From CBDBON01 sp965208395 (GTDB taxonomy: Bacteria; Chloroflexota; Dehalococcoidia; Lucifugimonadales; CBDBON01), in assembly GCA_965208395.1 (NCBI GenBank), contig CBDBON010000003.1:1-64000 (forward strand): 64,000 nt of DNA, given 5' to 3'. Positions within the stretch are counted from its first letter, which is position 1. Each line of letters opens with the position of its first letter. Below, piece by piece: positions 35,913 to 44,762 of this stretch. A model generated the notes under the pieces. The model saw nothing but the letters and a program-made list of their open reading frames with translations, was not told where the DNA came from and did no database searches. A program made the position numbers and the translations under genes.

Positions 35913-37235
35913 TTATAGAAGCTCGGCCCTGATCTCCGCCGCCTCCGCGTGTCCGGTGAGTCCTTCCGAGCGGGCCAACTCGGCGGCGGCGGCGCCTAGG
36001 CTGGTCGCCGTGGACTCGGACAGCGCCACGATCGGCGTCACCTTGACGAAGGAGTGCACTCCCAGGCCCGAGCTGAAGCGCGCCGTGCCTCCTGTCGGCA
36101 TGACGTGACTCGGCCCCGCGACGTAGTCGCCCAGAACCTCGTGCGAGAACTCGCCCGCAAAGACAGCGCCGGCGTTCCGCACCTTGCCCACCCACTTCAG
36201 CGGCTCCGCGACCATCAGGGACAGGTGCTCGGGGGCAAACCGGTTTGCCAGGAGGATGGCCTCGTCCGTATCGTCCACAATTGCGATGCAACCACGCTCC
36301 TCCACGGCGGCACGGGCTATATCCCTCCTGTCGAGTCGCTGGAGGCGAAACTCCATTTCGCTCCGAACCGACTTCGCCAGGGAGCGCGATGTGGTAACCA
36401 GCACCGGTGTTGCGAGCGGATCGTGCTCCGCTTGCGCCAGGAGGTCTGCAGCGCAGAGGGTCGGATTGGCCGTTTCGTCTGCGATCACGGCCGTCTCGGT
36501 AGGACCGTATAGGCCATCTATCCCAACCTGTCCGAATAGGCTGCGTTTGGCGAGCGTGACGAAGATGTTGCCTGGCCCGCAGATCATGTCGACTGCCGGT
36601 ATTGTCTCAGTGCCGTAAGCCATGGCCGCGACCGCCTGCGCGCCGCCTATCTGAAAGACCCTGTCTGCCCCCGCGATCCGTGATGCGGCGAGCACTGCGG
36701 GCACTGGAGAGCCGTCGGACCCTGGAGGCGTGCATATAATCACCTTCTCGACTCCGGCCGCTCTAGCCGGTATGACCGTCATTAGCACGGTCGACGGATA
36801 GCGTGCGGTGCCTCCAGGCACGTACACTCCTACGCGCTCCATTGCGTTTACGGTCTGACCGTACCCCTCCTCTTCATCCATCCAGTCGACGGGTACCGTC
36901 GCCTCGTGGAAGCGGCGGATGCGCTTGGCCGCGGTCTCCAAGGCCTCGACCAGCGATTCAGGTGCCTCGGCGTAAGCCTTGGCGATGGTGTCCTGCGACA
37001 CCTCGAACTCTCCTGGATCGTGTCCGTCCAGTTTCCGGGTGAGCTCGCGTACCGCGTCGTCGCCTCGGGCGCGTACCTCCTCCAGTATCAGCTCGACCGT
37101 TGCAGCGGGAGTGAGCCGCTGCCCTAGGGCACGCTCGGTCCTGTCCAGCACGTGAGGAGGGACCTGATCGAGTCCCAGTCCCCTGCCCTTGCAGAGAAGC
37201 TCTGAGGATCGTTCGAGCCCTATGATCTCTCTCAT
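35913..37235 (-). CDS. hisD: Histidinol dehydrogenase
   Basis: NAD-dependent zinc enzyme for the last two steps of histidine synthesis. Motifs include GVYVPGGTARYPSTVLM, GGAQAVAAMAYGTET, GPGNIFVTLAKR, AQAEHDPLA, PEHLSLMV and the C-terminal GPSHVMPTGGTARFSSGL. Length (440 residues) is normal. The start overlaps the stop of the upstream PF00882-like gene (4 bp), implying coupling. Confidence 0.96.
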   Translation of the reverse strand: MREIIGLERSSELLCKGRGLGLDQVPPHVLDRTERALGQRLTPAATVELILEEVRARGDDAVRELTRKLDGHDPGEFEVSQDTIAKAYAEAPESLVEALETAAKRIRRFHEATVPVDWMDEEEGYGQTVNAMERVGVYVPGGTARYPSTVLMTVIPARAAGVEKVIICTPPGSDGSPVPAVLAASRIAGADRVFQIGGAQAVAAMAYGTETIPAVDMICGPGNIFVTLAKRSLFGQVGIDGLYGPTETAVIADETANPTLCAADLLAQAEHDPLATPVLVTTSRSLAKSVRSEMEFRLQRLDRRDIARAAVEERGCIAIVDDTDEAILLANRFAPEHLSLMVAEPLKWVGKVRNAGAVFAGEFSHEVLGDYVAGPSHVMPTGGTARFSSGLGVHSFVKVTPIVALSESTATSLGAAAAELARSEGLTGHAEAAEIRAELL

Positions 37236-37978
37236 GCCAGGTACTCGCCCACCATCCGAGTCAGCGTATCAATGGCGCAGCTCTTGAAGTTGTTCAGGTC
37301 GTTCCGCGAGACCACGCTGTGCAGCCCGTCCAGACTCTCAGGCATCTTTCTCAAGAAGTCGTCGGCGAGCCGGTTCGCACGGTGCGTCTCGTCACCCGCG
37401 GCGATGCGCCGTGCCATGAATCTCAGCCGCTCCCAGGAGAAGCCCCCTCTCAGGTGGCCGGCGACCCACTCCCTCCACTCGTCGAGCGTCTCTTGCGGGA
37501 TGAAGCCTACCCCAACCCGGCCGGTGGCCGACGCCAGCAGCGTGAGGGTGCTGTCTACAGTCTCCCACGACTGGCGGTCCAGCTCAAGCTGGAGTACCCG
37601 ATCCATCACGTGGCCCTCCGTCTCATCGTCGAAGACTGATCGGTCGCCGAAGTAGGGCCTGAACATCCGAGTGATCCAGGTCTCGTCGACTGTCAGGTGG
37701 GTGATGTAGCCTGCGATAAACGCCTGAGTCGGCCAGTCGTGATCGGACGCGACACGCAGCTGCGGCTGTGCCTCGAACATCCCGGCGACTCCTGTACCGA
37801 GCCTGTCGAAGTCGAGACGCGCGAAGTGGTACTCCTCTCTCCTCCGGCGGGTGATTACCCTGATGTCGGGCGACGTGGAGCCTAACAGGTAGTAGCCCAT
37901 GTGAGAGTCGAGACGTGGGTCTCCCAGGCATTGGGCCGCCTGTCGAGCTAGGTGTATGTGTGCGGCTAAGTTGGGCAA
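37232..37978 (-). CDS. Zinc-dependent phospholipase C-like (PF00882) protein
   Basis: A 248-residue protein with the pattern of the PF00882 family: N-terminal LAAHIHLARQA, GYYLLGSTSPDIRV and AGYITHLTVDETW supply the His/Asp metal ligands. There is no signal peptide, so it is probably cytoplasmic. Many such proteins are annotated as phospholipase C, but the substrate is usually unknown. It lies inside the his operon, 21 bp after hisG and overlapping hisD by 4 bp. No histidine-pathway step is missing that would explain it. The start is TTG with a G-rich site upstream. Confidence 0.7.
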   Translation of the reverse strand: MPNLAAHIHLARQAAQCLGDPRLDSHMGYYLLGSTSPDIRVITRRRREEYHFARLDFDRLGTGVAGMFEAQPQLRVASDHDWPTQAFIAGYITHLTVDETWITRMFRPYFGDRSVFDDETEGHVMDRVLQLELDRQSWETVDSTLTLLASATGRVGVGFIPQETLDEWREWVAGHLRGGFSWERLRFMARRIAAGDETHRANRLADDFLRKMPESLDGLHSVVSRNDLNNFKSCAIDTLTRMVGEYLA

Positions 37979-37999
37979 ACGACCCCCTCGAAGCCGTCT

Positions 38000-38998
38000 C
38001 TAGGTGAGCCTCGAGTGAGCCCCACACTCGGACCTGAACACGTAGTTGGGTTGAGACACGGTCACGCTGCTGCCGCCCACTTCACGCAGCTGCTCTATTG
38101 CCGGGAGCAGCCGTTCCTTTTCGACGATTACCGTTACGGAGAAGGTGGGCTCTCCTCCCCAGGTGTACACACGAGAGACGGTGGGCCCCTTCAAGCCTGA
38201 GATGTCACTGTGCTCCAGTATGCATGAGGCGACCTCCTCAGCAGTCTCCCCCCTCATGTTCGCAGTGACGCTATAGAAGTCGCGGGACTGGAGGTGGGCC
38301 TCCATCAGCTCCACCAGCGTGCCGGCGACGCGGAGCTTGTCGCCGTCCTCTCTGAGCCGACGCCTGTTGGCTATGAGGCACGCCTGTGACGCGAGGATCG
38401 CGCCGCCACTCAATGGCTTCAGCCGGTTCTCTCTCATCGTGGTCCCGCTCGACGATATGTCCGCGATCACATCCGCGAAGCCCATCGCCGGAGCGACCTC
38501 CAGAGTGCCGCTCGACTGGACCAGGGAGAAGTGGTTGACTCCACCGTTGAGGAGGTATCGGCTGACCATCCGCGGGTATTTGGTCGCGATCCTGAGGTCC
38601 CTGCCCTCTTCCCTAAACTCCATGGCGAGATCGGCCAAGTCGGCCACCGATACGACGTCGACCCAGGAGTCGGGCACCCCGACGATTAGCTCGCAGTGAC
38701 CGAAGCCCAGGTTCTCGATCACGATCCCCGTGTCCCCGTCCTCGCTCCTCATCTCCATGAAACGGTCCAAGCCGACGATGCCGATCTCCGCGCTGCCCTC
38801 CTCCACCTTCTGGGTTATGTCCGACGTTCGCTGGAATAGTACGCTGGTCTCAGGTAGCGACGGAATGGCCGCCGTATACCTGCGCATATTGGTCCTCAGA
38901 ACGCCTATTCCGCAGGAGCGTAGGAACGTTAGGGAAGGGTCGTGCAACGCTCCGTCACTGGGGACGGCAAGGTTGAGCAGAGGGGTGTTGGGCATCAA
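38000..38998 (-). CDS. hisG: ATP phosphoribosyltransferase, long form
   Basis: First committed step of histidine synthesis. The catalytic part has AVPSDGALHDPSLTF, EIGIVGLDRFME, and the phosphate-loop-like ADVIADISSSGTTMREN. After about residue 235 a HisG_C-type regulatory domain follows (MRGETAEEVASC, SRVYTWGGEPTFSVTVIVE). The 332-residue length confirms the long, self-regulating form, which normally does not need HisZ. The start overlaps the hisZ-like stop by 4 bp; an ATG one codon earlier is equivalent. Confidence 0.93.
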   Translation of the reverse strand: MMPNTPLLNLAVPSDGALHDPSLTFLRSCGIGVLRTNMRRYTAAIPSLPETSVLFQRTSDITQKVEEGSAEIGIVGLDRFMEMRSEDGDTGIVIENLGFGHCELIVGVPDSWVDVVSVADLADLAMEFREEGRDLRIATKYPRMVSRYLLNGGVNHFSLVQSSGTLEVAPAMGFADVIADISSSGTTMRENRLKPLSGGAILASQACLIANRRRLREDGDKLRVAGTLVELMEAHLQSRDFYSVTANMRGETAEEVASCILEHSDISGLKGPTVSRVYTWGGEPTFSVTVIVEKERLLPAIEQLREVGGSSVTVSQPNYVFRSECGAHSRLT

Positions 38999-40212
38999 GA
39001 GGCCGCCGACATACGGACGACCGGTGAGACGGCGTCCAGGCAGGCGACCACCTGCTCCAGCGTACAGGCGAAACCGGCCGCAGGGACGCTCTCTCCGCCT
39101 CCCAGGACGCGAACCAGTCCATCGTACCGGCCTCCTCCACCCAGCAGCCTCTCTCCCTCTCCGGCCTCGGCGTGGGACAGGTCGAAGACTACTCCGGTGT
39201 AGTACGCGATGCCCCGTGCGTGTCCCAGATCGAGGGTCACTCCACGTTCGTCGATCTCGCCCATCAACTGCTCCAGCTCGTCGAACTGTCCGCCTCCAAC
39301 ACCGTGCGAGGAGGCCACCCGGCGCACTTTGTCCACGACGGTGCCGGGTGGTCCGTCGAGTGATACCAGACTGCGTATGACCTCCAGTGCCGCCGCGAAG
39401 ACATCGGGATCGTCCGCGTCGCCCACTCGGCGCAGGAGCCGGGCGATGATCTGCTCCGTAGTGCGCCGCCCGATGGGCGCCGAGAGCGACTCACGAAGAA
39501 CGTCCTTCACGAATTCGCCTGTCCGGTCGTCGGTCATCTCGGAAAGCGCGGTCTTGGAGAGACCGTCAACTCCTCCTCGCAGGATGCCGAGGCCTGAGGC
39601 ACGGTCGATCAGCATTGCAGCGTCTGTACTCCCATCCTTGATGCTGTGGACATTGCTTAGAATGAAAAGCCTGGCCGACTCGGACAGCCCGAATTGCTCC
39701 AACACTCCTTGGAGGACTCCAAGGTGGCCGATCCGCAGTCTCGGCTCTCCAAGCCCGACGCTTCTGAGCGCCTCTACGCACAGGCGAATCACCTCTGCGT
39801 CCGCCGGCACTCCACCCACTCCGACCAGCTCCGCTCCGAGCTGGGTGAACTGCCGACAGTTCCCGCTCTGGGTCTGTTCGTAGCGGAAGACGGGCCCCGC
39901 GTATCTCAAGCGGCAGGGAGACGATAGCGTCTTCTCCTCCTGGAGAAGGTGTCTGATGACCGATGGTGTGAACTCCGGGCGCAGGCTTACGCGTCTCCCT
40001 CCCGGGTCCAGAAATGAGTAGAGACGGCTGGTCATCTCGCCGCCCGACTTGCGAACGAAGAGCTCCGTCTCCTCCAACATCGGTGTGTCGACCAGCTCAT
40101 AGAGATGGTCTTGAAGAAGGGAGCCCATGGACTCAGCTGCCCGTTGGAGACGTTCGGTCTCCTCTCCGGTCAGGTCTCGCATTCCAGGCAGTCGTGAGAT
40201 AGGCTGGCTCAT
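38995..40212 (-). CDS. hisZ: HisZ-type / histidyl-tRNA synthetase paralogue
   Basis: Class II synthetase core resembling HisS, without the C-terminal anticodon-binding domain. It shows LPGMRDLTGEE, the motif 2 region YAGPVFRYEQTQSGNCRQFTQLGAE, and the histidine-site region ARGIAYYTGVVFDL. This architecture is that of HisZ, the regulatory subunit of short-form HisG. Here it is coupled to a long-form hisG. The frame extends to 40242, but a minus-strand TAGAAT at 40246-40241 and the conserved N-terminus favour ATG 40212 (405 residues). Confidence 0.85.
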   Translation of the reverse strand: MSQPISRLPGMRDLTGEETERLQRAAESMGSLLQDHLYELVDTPMLEETELFVRKSGGEMTSRLYSFLDPGGRRVSLRPEFTPSVIRHLLQEEKTLSSPCRLRYAGPVFRYEQTQSGNCRQFTQLGAELVGVGGVPADAEVIRLCVEALRSVGLGEPRLRIGHLGVLQGVLEQFGLSESARLFILSNVHSIKDGSTDAAMLIDRASGLGILRGGVDGLSKTALSEMTDDRTGEFVKDVLRESLSAPIGRRTTEQIIARLLRRVGDADDPDVFAAALEVIRSLVSLDGPPGTVVDKVRRVASSHGVGGGQFDELEQLMGEIDERGVTLDLGHARGIAYYTGVVFDLSHAEAGEGERLLGGGGRYDGLVRVLGGGESVPAAGFACTLEQVVACLDAVSPVVRMSAAS

Positions 40213-40240
40213 AGCTCGTCCACCGCTGTATACCGCGGTC

Positions 40241-40246
40241 ATTCTA
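40241..40246 (-). promoter_or_regulatory. -10-like element of the his operon
   Basis: TAGAAT on the minus strand (5 of 6 matches) lies 28-33 bp before ATG 40212. The -35 region is weak (TGAAGG, 17 bp upstream). It supports a start at 40212 rather than 40242. Confidence 0.3.
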
Positions 40247-40326
40247 CAATACGGCCTCGCGCGCCTTCAATGAAGGGGTGAGTGTCACCGGTCAGTGGAC
40301 TGCAGCCGGGGCATCCCGCAGCGGGG

Positions 40327-40359
40327 TTGACTGCATATGGGGGTTAAGACACAATTGTG
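40327..40359 (+). promoter_or_regulatory. padR promoter with a palindromic operator candidate
   Basis: TTGACT (40327-40332), 17 bp, then CACAAT (40350-40355) fits a sigma70 promoter. A perfect 10-bp palindrome CACAATTGTG (40350-40359) covers the -10. Autorepression by the PadR product is a plausible reading. Confidence 0.5.
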
Positions 40360-40385
40360 GATGGTACGGCCTGTAGCTGTGGGGG

Positions 40386-40727
40386 GTGACGCTCGAATTG
40401 TATCGACGTGAGTTGCTCAAGGGCAGCACGGAAACTCTGCTGTTGGCGCTCTTGGCCGACGAGACCATGTATGGCTACCAGCTGGTCAAGGAGATGGCCA
40501 GGCGTAGCAGCGGTTACTTCCGCTTCAAAGAGGGTACCCTCTATCCCGCGCTCCACAGGCTCGAACGGGACGGCGTGGTCAAAGGCAGGTGGGAGACTTC
40601 GCCGAGCGGCCAGGACCGTCGCTACTACCATATCACACCAAAGGGCCGGACCCGTCTGGTGGCGATGTTGGAGGAGTGGAGTTCCTTTAGCAGGGCGGTC
40701 AATCTGGTAGCGCAGACGGACGGCTGA
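40386..40727 (+). CDS. PadR-family transcriptional regulator
   Basis: A 113-residue winged-helix repressor: ALLADETMYGYQLVKEMARRS, the recognition/wing part FKEGTLYPALHRLERDG and RRYYHITPKGRTRL. It is the short class of PadR that pairs with membrane-protein genes. The start is GTG after GGGGG. It is transcribed together with the downstream membrane protein gene (11-bp gap), a common arrangement in which the regulator controls its partner. Confidence 0.93.
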   Translation: MTLELYRRELLKGSTETLLLALLADETMYGYQLVKEMARRSSGYFRFKEGTLYPALHRLERDGVVKGRWETSPSGQDRRYYHITPKGRTRLVAMLEEWSSFSRAVNLVAQTDG

Positions 40728-40738
40728 CCGCAGACCCG

Positions 40739-41713
40739 ATGTCCGCATCCCAGAGAGAGTTCTTCGCCGAGCTTGACAGCAACCTCCACCTCGCTCGGGA
40801 CGAACAGGCCGAGATCCTGCACGAGCTCCGCGATCATGTGGAGGACGAGGTCAGGGAGCTTCAGGAGGCCGGCGTCTCCCGCCGCGATGCCTACTCCCAC
40901 GTCCTGAAGGCTCTGGGCTCCTCCCAGGAGATCGCCAGCTACTTCTACGAGGTGCATACCCGCGGCTCGTGGCACCACACCGCGCTCGCAGTCCTTCCCC
41001 ACCTGTTGCTCGCTCTCCTCTTCCTACTCCACATCTGGACCAACCTCTTCTGGCTGGCTTCCATGCTGGTCGTCGCTATCGCGATCAGCGTCCTGGGCTG
41101 GCGCATGGGGCGTCCGAGATGGACATATCCGTGGCTGGGCTACTGCCTGGTGGTCCCGATCGTCTCTTGGGGTCTTGCCATGAGCGCGGTCGGCTATGGC
41201 GCCTGGTCTGTCGTGTCACGAGGCGAGCTTCCGCTGGGCCTTCCGATATACGTCGCATCGTTCCTGTACGTCGGAATATCCCTCTGGGTGGTGATACGCT
41301 TCGTGTCCAGGGTGGCCAGACCCGACTGGGTGATGGCCTCCCTAGCCGTGCTTCCGATCCCGTTTCTGGCCTACTGGTTCTTCTATTTCTACAACGGCGA
41401 CCTGGGTCGTCAGCCCCTCCGGGACGTTGACAGCAGCGCCACCATAGTCTTCCTGATTCTTGCCGCCACCACCGCCGTGTTCTTCCGGATAGGCCGCCGC
41501 CTGGTTCGGCTGGCGTTGCTGGTCATCGCCGCCCCCTCCATGGTGATTCTTGGATGGCTCAGCTATCAGGGAGGAACGGGATACATGGCCCTCTTCCTCT
41601 TCTCCGCGGTGTCCCTGGCCCTTCTCCTCAGTCCCGCCCTCTTCGACCTCAGACGTCGGCGGATGGAGCGGGCACTTCGCGATCTCGACTGGCGTCAGGA
41701 GATACTCGGCTAG
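40739..41713 (+). CDS. Membrane protein with N-terminal HAAS-like domain
   Basis: A 324-residue protein with a soluble N-terminus (about residues 1-75, containing EILHELRDHVEDEVRELQEAGVSRRDAY and an Ala-Leu-Gly-Ser turn) of the HAAS/DUF1700 type, followed by about eight or nine membrane helices. HAAS domains commonly occur in proteins encoded directly after padR genes, as here. No catalytic motif is seen. A role in envelope or stress signalling controlled by PadR is inference. Confidence 0.75.
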   Translation: MSASQREFFAELDSNLHLARDEQAEILHELRDHVEDEVRELQEAGVSRRDAYSHVLKALGSSQEIASYFYEVHTRGSWHHTALAVLPHLLLALLFLLHIWTNLFWLASMLVVAIAISVLGWRMGRPRWTYPWLGYCLVVPIVSWGLAMSAVGYGAWSVVSRGELPLGLPIYVASFLYVGISLWVVIRFVSRVARPDWVMASLAVLPIPFLAYWFFYFYNGDLGRQPLRDVDSSATIVFLILAATTAVFFRIGRRLVRLALLVIAAPSMVILGWLSYQGGTGYMALFLFSAVSLALLLSPALFDLRRRRMERALRDLDWRQEILG

Positions 41714-41871
41714 CTCTCCACCCCCGATGCGGTCTCCGGATCATGACGGCGCGCGGTCGCGGGTTGCACAACTGATGCGCCTCTCTGGTACAGTTGCCAT
41801 CGGCAACATCGAAATCCGAGGTACGCACATATGGCCTTCTTCGCACCCGGATCGAAGACCGGGTTAGCACG

Positions 41872-42765
41872 ATGACAGGCGGTGAACCGACGACCTCGGC
41901 TGTCCGTCCGAGCCGGGTCGCTATCGTGGTGGACAGCGCATCTTCCCTTCCCGCCAACGCCTCCGAGCTTCCGGGTCTCTATGTCGTTCCTATGACGGTC
42001 ACGATCGGTGGGAGGAGCTTTCTCGATGGACGCGACCTCACGCCGACTAGCTTCTACCGGATGCTCCGCGAGACGGATGGCCCTCCAGCTACCTCCGCTC
42101 CCTCCCCTGCGCGGTTCCTGGAGGCGTTCGTCTCAGCGAGCTCGGATGCTGAGGCCGCGCTATGTCTCACGGTGGCATCCCGCTTCAGCACCTCTCTGGA
42201 CTCGGCCCGGCTCGCCGTTGAAGAGGCAAGGCGGACAGTCCCGGGCTTCGAGATTGCCCTTCTCGACTCCGAGAGCGCGGTCGGCGGCCAGGGCCTGATA
42301 GCCCTGGAGGCGTTACGCGCGGCGGAGAGCGGCGGAGCAGGGCTCGACGACGTGGTCTCGGCGGCCCGTCAAGTGATAGGCAGGGTCCGGGTGGTCGCCT
42401 TTCTAGACACGCTCTACTATCTCTGGAAGGGTGGACGTGTGCCGATGATCGCCCATGCGGGGACTGCGCTCCTCAGGATCAAGCCCGTGTTCGAGATGAT
42501 GCGCGGGGAGGTGAGGACCGTCGCTCGTCCCAGAACAGGCCGCCGCGCGGCGGCCCGGCTGCTCGATCTGATGAGAGAGGGCGCTGGGGACCGGTCTGTC
42601 CACGCGACCGTGATGCATGCCGACGCGCCCGATGCGGCCGAAGAGCTGAAGTGCCGGGTCGCGGCGGCACTGCCTTGCGGGGAGCTGTACGTGAGTGAGC
42701 TCACCCCGGTCATGGGCGCTCACATAGGTCCCGGACTTCTGGGTGTGGCCTACTGGACTGATTGA
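41872..42765 (+). CDS. DegV family (fatty-acid-binding) protein
   Basis: The 297-residue product has the DegV signatures VAIVVDSASSLPA, YVVPMTVTIGGRSFLDG, TSAPSPARFLEAF and LLDSESAVGGQGL. DegV-like proteins bind fatty acids and can present them to fatty acid kinase (FakB); no fakA partner is nearby. The frame is open from 41794 with no other clear start; ATG 41872 begins the conserved domain and is used, although no ribosome-binding site is visible. It stands alone after the PadR pair. Confidence 0.88.
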   Translation: MTGGEPTTSAVRPSRVAIVVDSASSLPANASELPGLYVVPMTVTIGGRSFLDGRDLTPTSFYRMLRETDGPPATSAPSPARFLEAFVSASSDAEAALCLTVASRFSTSLDSARLAVEEARRTVPGFEIALLDSESAVGGQGLIALEALRAAESGGAGLDDVVSAARQVIGRVRVVAFLDTLYYLWKGGRVPMIAHAGTALLRIKPVFEMMRGEVRTVARPRTGRRAAARLLDLMREGAGDRSVHATVMHADAPDAAEELKCRVAAALPCGELYVSELTPVMGAHIGPGLLGVAYWTD

Positions 42766-42811
42766 GGCGAAGTCTATAGAACTCCTCCGGGAGAGAAAAG
42801 AGGGTTGTGGG

Positions 42812-44740
42812 ATGGACAACGTTATATCCGGCGCCGGGCAGTCGCCCGAGTATGGGATCGTAGTAGCTCAGGACGTGATGATGCCGATGCGGGACGGGCT
42901 CCGTCTCGCGACGGACATATACCGGCCTGCGCTCGACGGGGAGCCCGTCTCCGGCCCGCTACCCACCATCCTGGGACGCACATCGTACGACAAGACCGAT
43001 CCGGTCGCCTGGATCGACCACGTCGCTAATTTTTTCACGCCTAGGGGTTACGTGGTGGTGCTCCAGGATATCCGAGGCCGCCACCGCTCCGACGGGACGG
43101 GAGAGTATATGCACTCCTCCAATCCCAAGGAGGGAGAGGACGGCTACGACACGGTCGAGTGGATCGCCTCACAGCCGTGGTCCAACGGCAGGGTCGGTAC
43201 GGTGGGCACCTCCCATGGCGGAATCGTACAGACCGCCATGGCGCTCTATCGGCCTCCCCACCTGACGGCGATGTGGGCAGATATGAGTCCGATCACGACC
43301 TATAACTATGCGCGGGAGGGCGGCGCCATGACGCTTTTCATGTTCGGCGCGCTGCTCCTGCACGCACACGACGCTCAGGAGCTACGGGCCAACCCGGCAG
43401 GCCGCCGCGCCATCATCGAGGCGATGGAGAACCTCCGGGAGGTGATCCTGAAGATGCCATTCAAGCCCGGCCACACGCCGCTCGCGGCAGTACCGAACCT
43501 GGAGAACATGCTCTTCGACTACTACTACCGTGGGGAGTACGACGACTTCTGGTCCCAGGAGGCCCACGACTTCGCGCGGATCCTCGACAGACATGCGGAC
43601 ATCCCTCTGACGATCAGCAGCGGCTGGTTCGACGCGATATTGAATGAGTGCCACAACTACTATACGGCCATCTCGAATCAGAACAGCGCCTGCACGAGAC
43701 TAGTGATCGGCCCGTGGAGCCACTACACGATGAGAGGACAGGGAGGGCGGGGCACCAGCGTCACCGGCGACGCCGACTTCGGTCCTGCCGGCAAGTGGGG
43801 AGACAGAGTCTACAATGCCGAGAGGTTGAGGTGGTTCGACCGGTGGCTGAAGGACATCCCCACCGGCGTAGACGATGAGCCACCTGTGCGCATATTCGTA
43901 ATGGGAGGTGGAGATGGCCGGCGCACCTCGAACGGCCACCTGAACCACGGGGGACGTTGGCGGTACGAGAGGGAGTGGCCGCTGTCTCGCGCCCGCGCCA
44001 CCGCCTACTACCTGAGGAGCGGCGGCGGAATGACTAGCGAGCTGCCGGGCGAAGAGGATGCGCCGGCCGGTTTCGCGTTCGATCCGGAACATCCCGTCCC
44101 CACTGTCGCAGGCAACGTCGCCGGATATTACGAACTCATACCCCCGGGCGACCTCGATCCCAGCTACGTCCGTCCGAGAGCCAGGATGCGAAACATCGTC
44201 CAGATCGGCGCCGTTCACCAGAAGGAAGAGCCCAGCATCGTCGGCGCCCGTCCTCCCTATCCCCTGATATCGGAGCGGCCCGACGTGCTGGTGTTTCAGA
44301 CGCCGCCTCTAGAGCAGGCCGTCGAGGTAACAGGGCCGGTCAGCGTACGGCTCTGGGTATCGTCGACGGCGGTGGATACCGATTTCACGGCAAAGCTACT
44401 CGACGTGCACCCGCCCAGCGAGGAGTACCCGGCCGGCTACCACATGAACCTGACCGACTCGATCATACGCGCCCGTTATAGGGAGAGCAGAGAGCGAGAG
44501 GTCCTGATGGATCCCGGCCGCGTCTACGAGGTACGGATCGATCTGTTCCCGACGAGCAACCTGTTCGAGGCCGGACACCGCATTCGCGTGGACGTGTCCA
44601 GCTCCAACTTTCCCCGATTCGACGTGAACCCGAACACGGGGGAGCCGATGGGGCGCCATACACACACGGTCGTAGCACATAACCGTGTATACGTCGATCG
44701 GGACCGGCCGTCCCACATCGTGCTGCCGGTGGTGCCGTAA
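42812..44740 (+). CDS. CocE/NonD-family hydrolase (X-Pro dipeptidyl-peptidase fold)
   Basis: Alpha/beta hydrolase of 642 residues. The nucleophile elbow GTSHGGIVQ is at about residue 133, and the N-terminal GYVVVLQDIRGRHRSDG and the C-terminal beta domain (VEVTGPVSVRLWVSSTAVDTDF) are family hallmarks. Members include cocaine esterase and amino-ester or peptide hydrolases, so an ester or amide substrate is expected. There is no signal peptide. ATG 42812 is chosen because the conserved sequence begins there and GGGTTGTGGG lies upstream; an upstream in-frame start at 42743 overlaps degV. Confidence 0.88.
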   Translation: MDNVISGAGQSPEYGIVVAQDVMMPMRDGLRLATDIYRPALDGEPVSGPLPTILGRTSYDKTDPVAWIDHVANFFTPRGYVVVLQDIRGRHRSDGTGEYMHSSNPKEGEDGYDTVEWIASQPWSNGRVGTVGTSHGGIVQTAMALYRPPHLTAMWADMSPITTYNYAREGGAMTLFMFGALLLHAHDAQELRANPAGRRAIIEAMENLREVILKMPFKPGHTPLAAVPNLENMLFDYYYRGEYDDFWSQEAHDFARILDRHADIPLTISSGWFDAILNECHNYYTAISNQNSACTRLVIGPWSHYTMRGQGGRGTSVTGDADFGPAGKWGDRVYNAERLRWFDRWLKDIPTGVDDEPPVRIFVMGGGDGRRTSNGHLNHGGRWRYEREWPLSRARATAYYLRSGGGMTSELPGEEDAPAGFAFDPEHPVPTVAGNVAGYYELIPPGDLDPSYVRPRARMRNIVQIGAVHQKEEPSIVGARPPYPLISERPDVLVFQTPPLEQAVEVTGPVSVRLWVSSTAVDTDFTAKLLDVHPPSEEYPAGYHMNLTDSIIRARYRESREREVLMDPGRVYEVRIDLFPTSNLFEAGHRIRVDVSSSNFPRFDVNPNTGEPMGRHTHTVVAHNRVYVDRDRPSHIVLPVVP

Positions 44741-44762
44741 GACCGGAGCGGTCTGCTCGCCC

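Noticed and set aside
41793..41807. GTTGCC-ATC-GGCAAC hairpin in the degV upstream region
   Set aside because: A 6-bp stem with a 3-nt loop is expected by chance in DNA of this GC content, and no T-tract or partner site is nearby.
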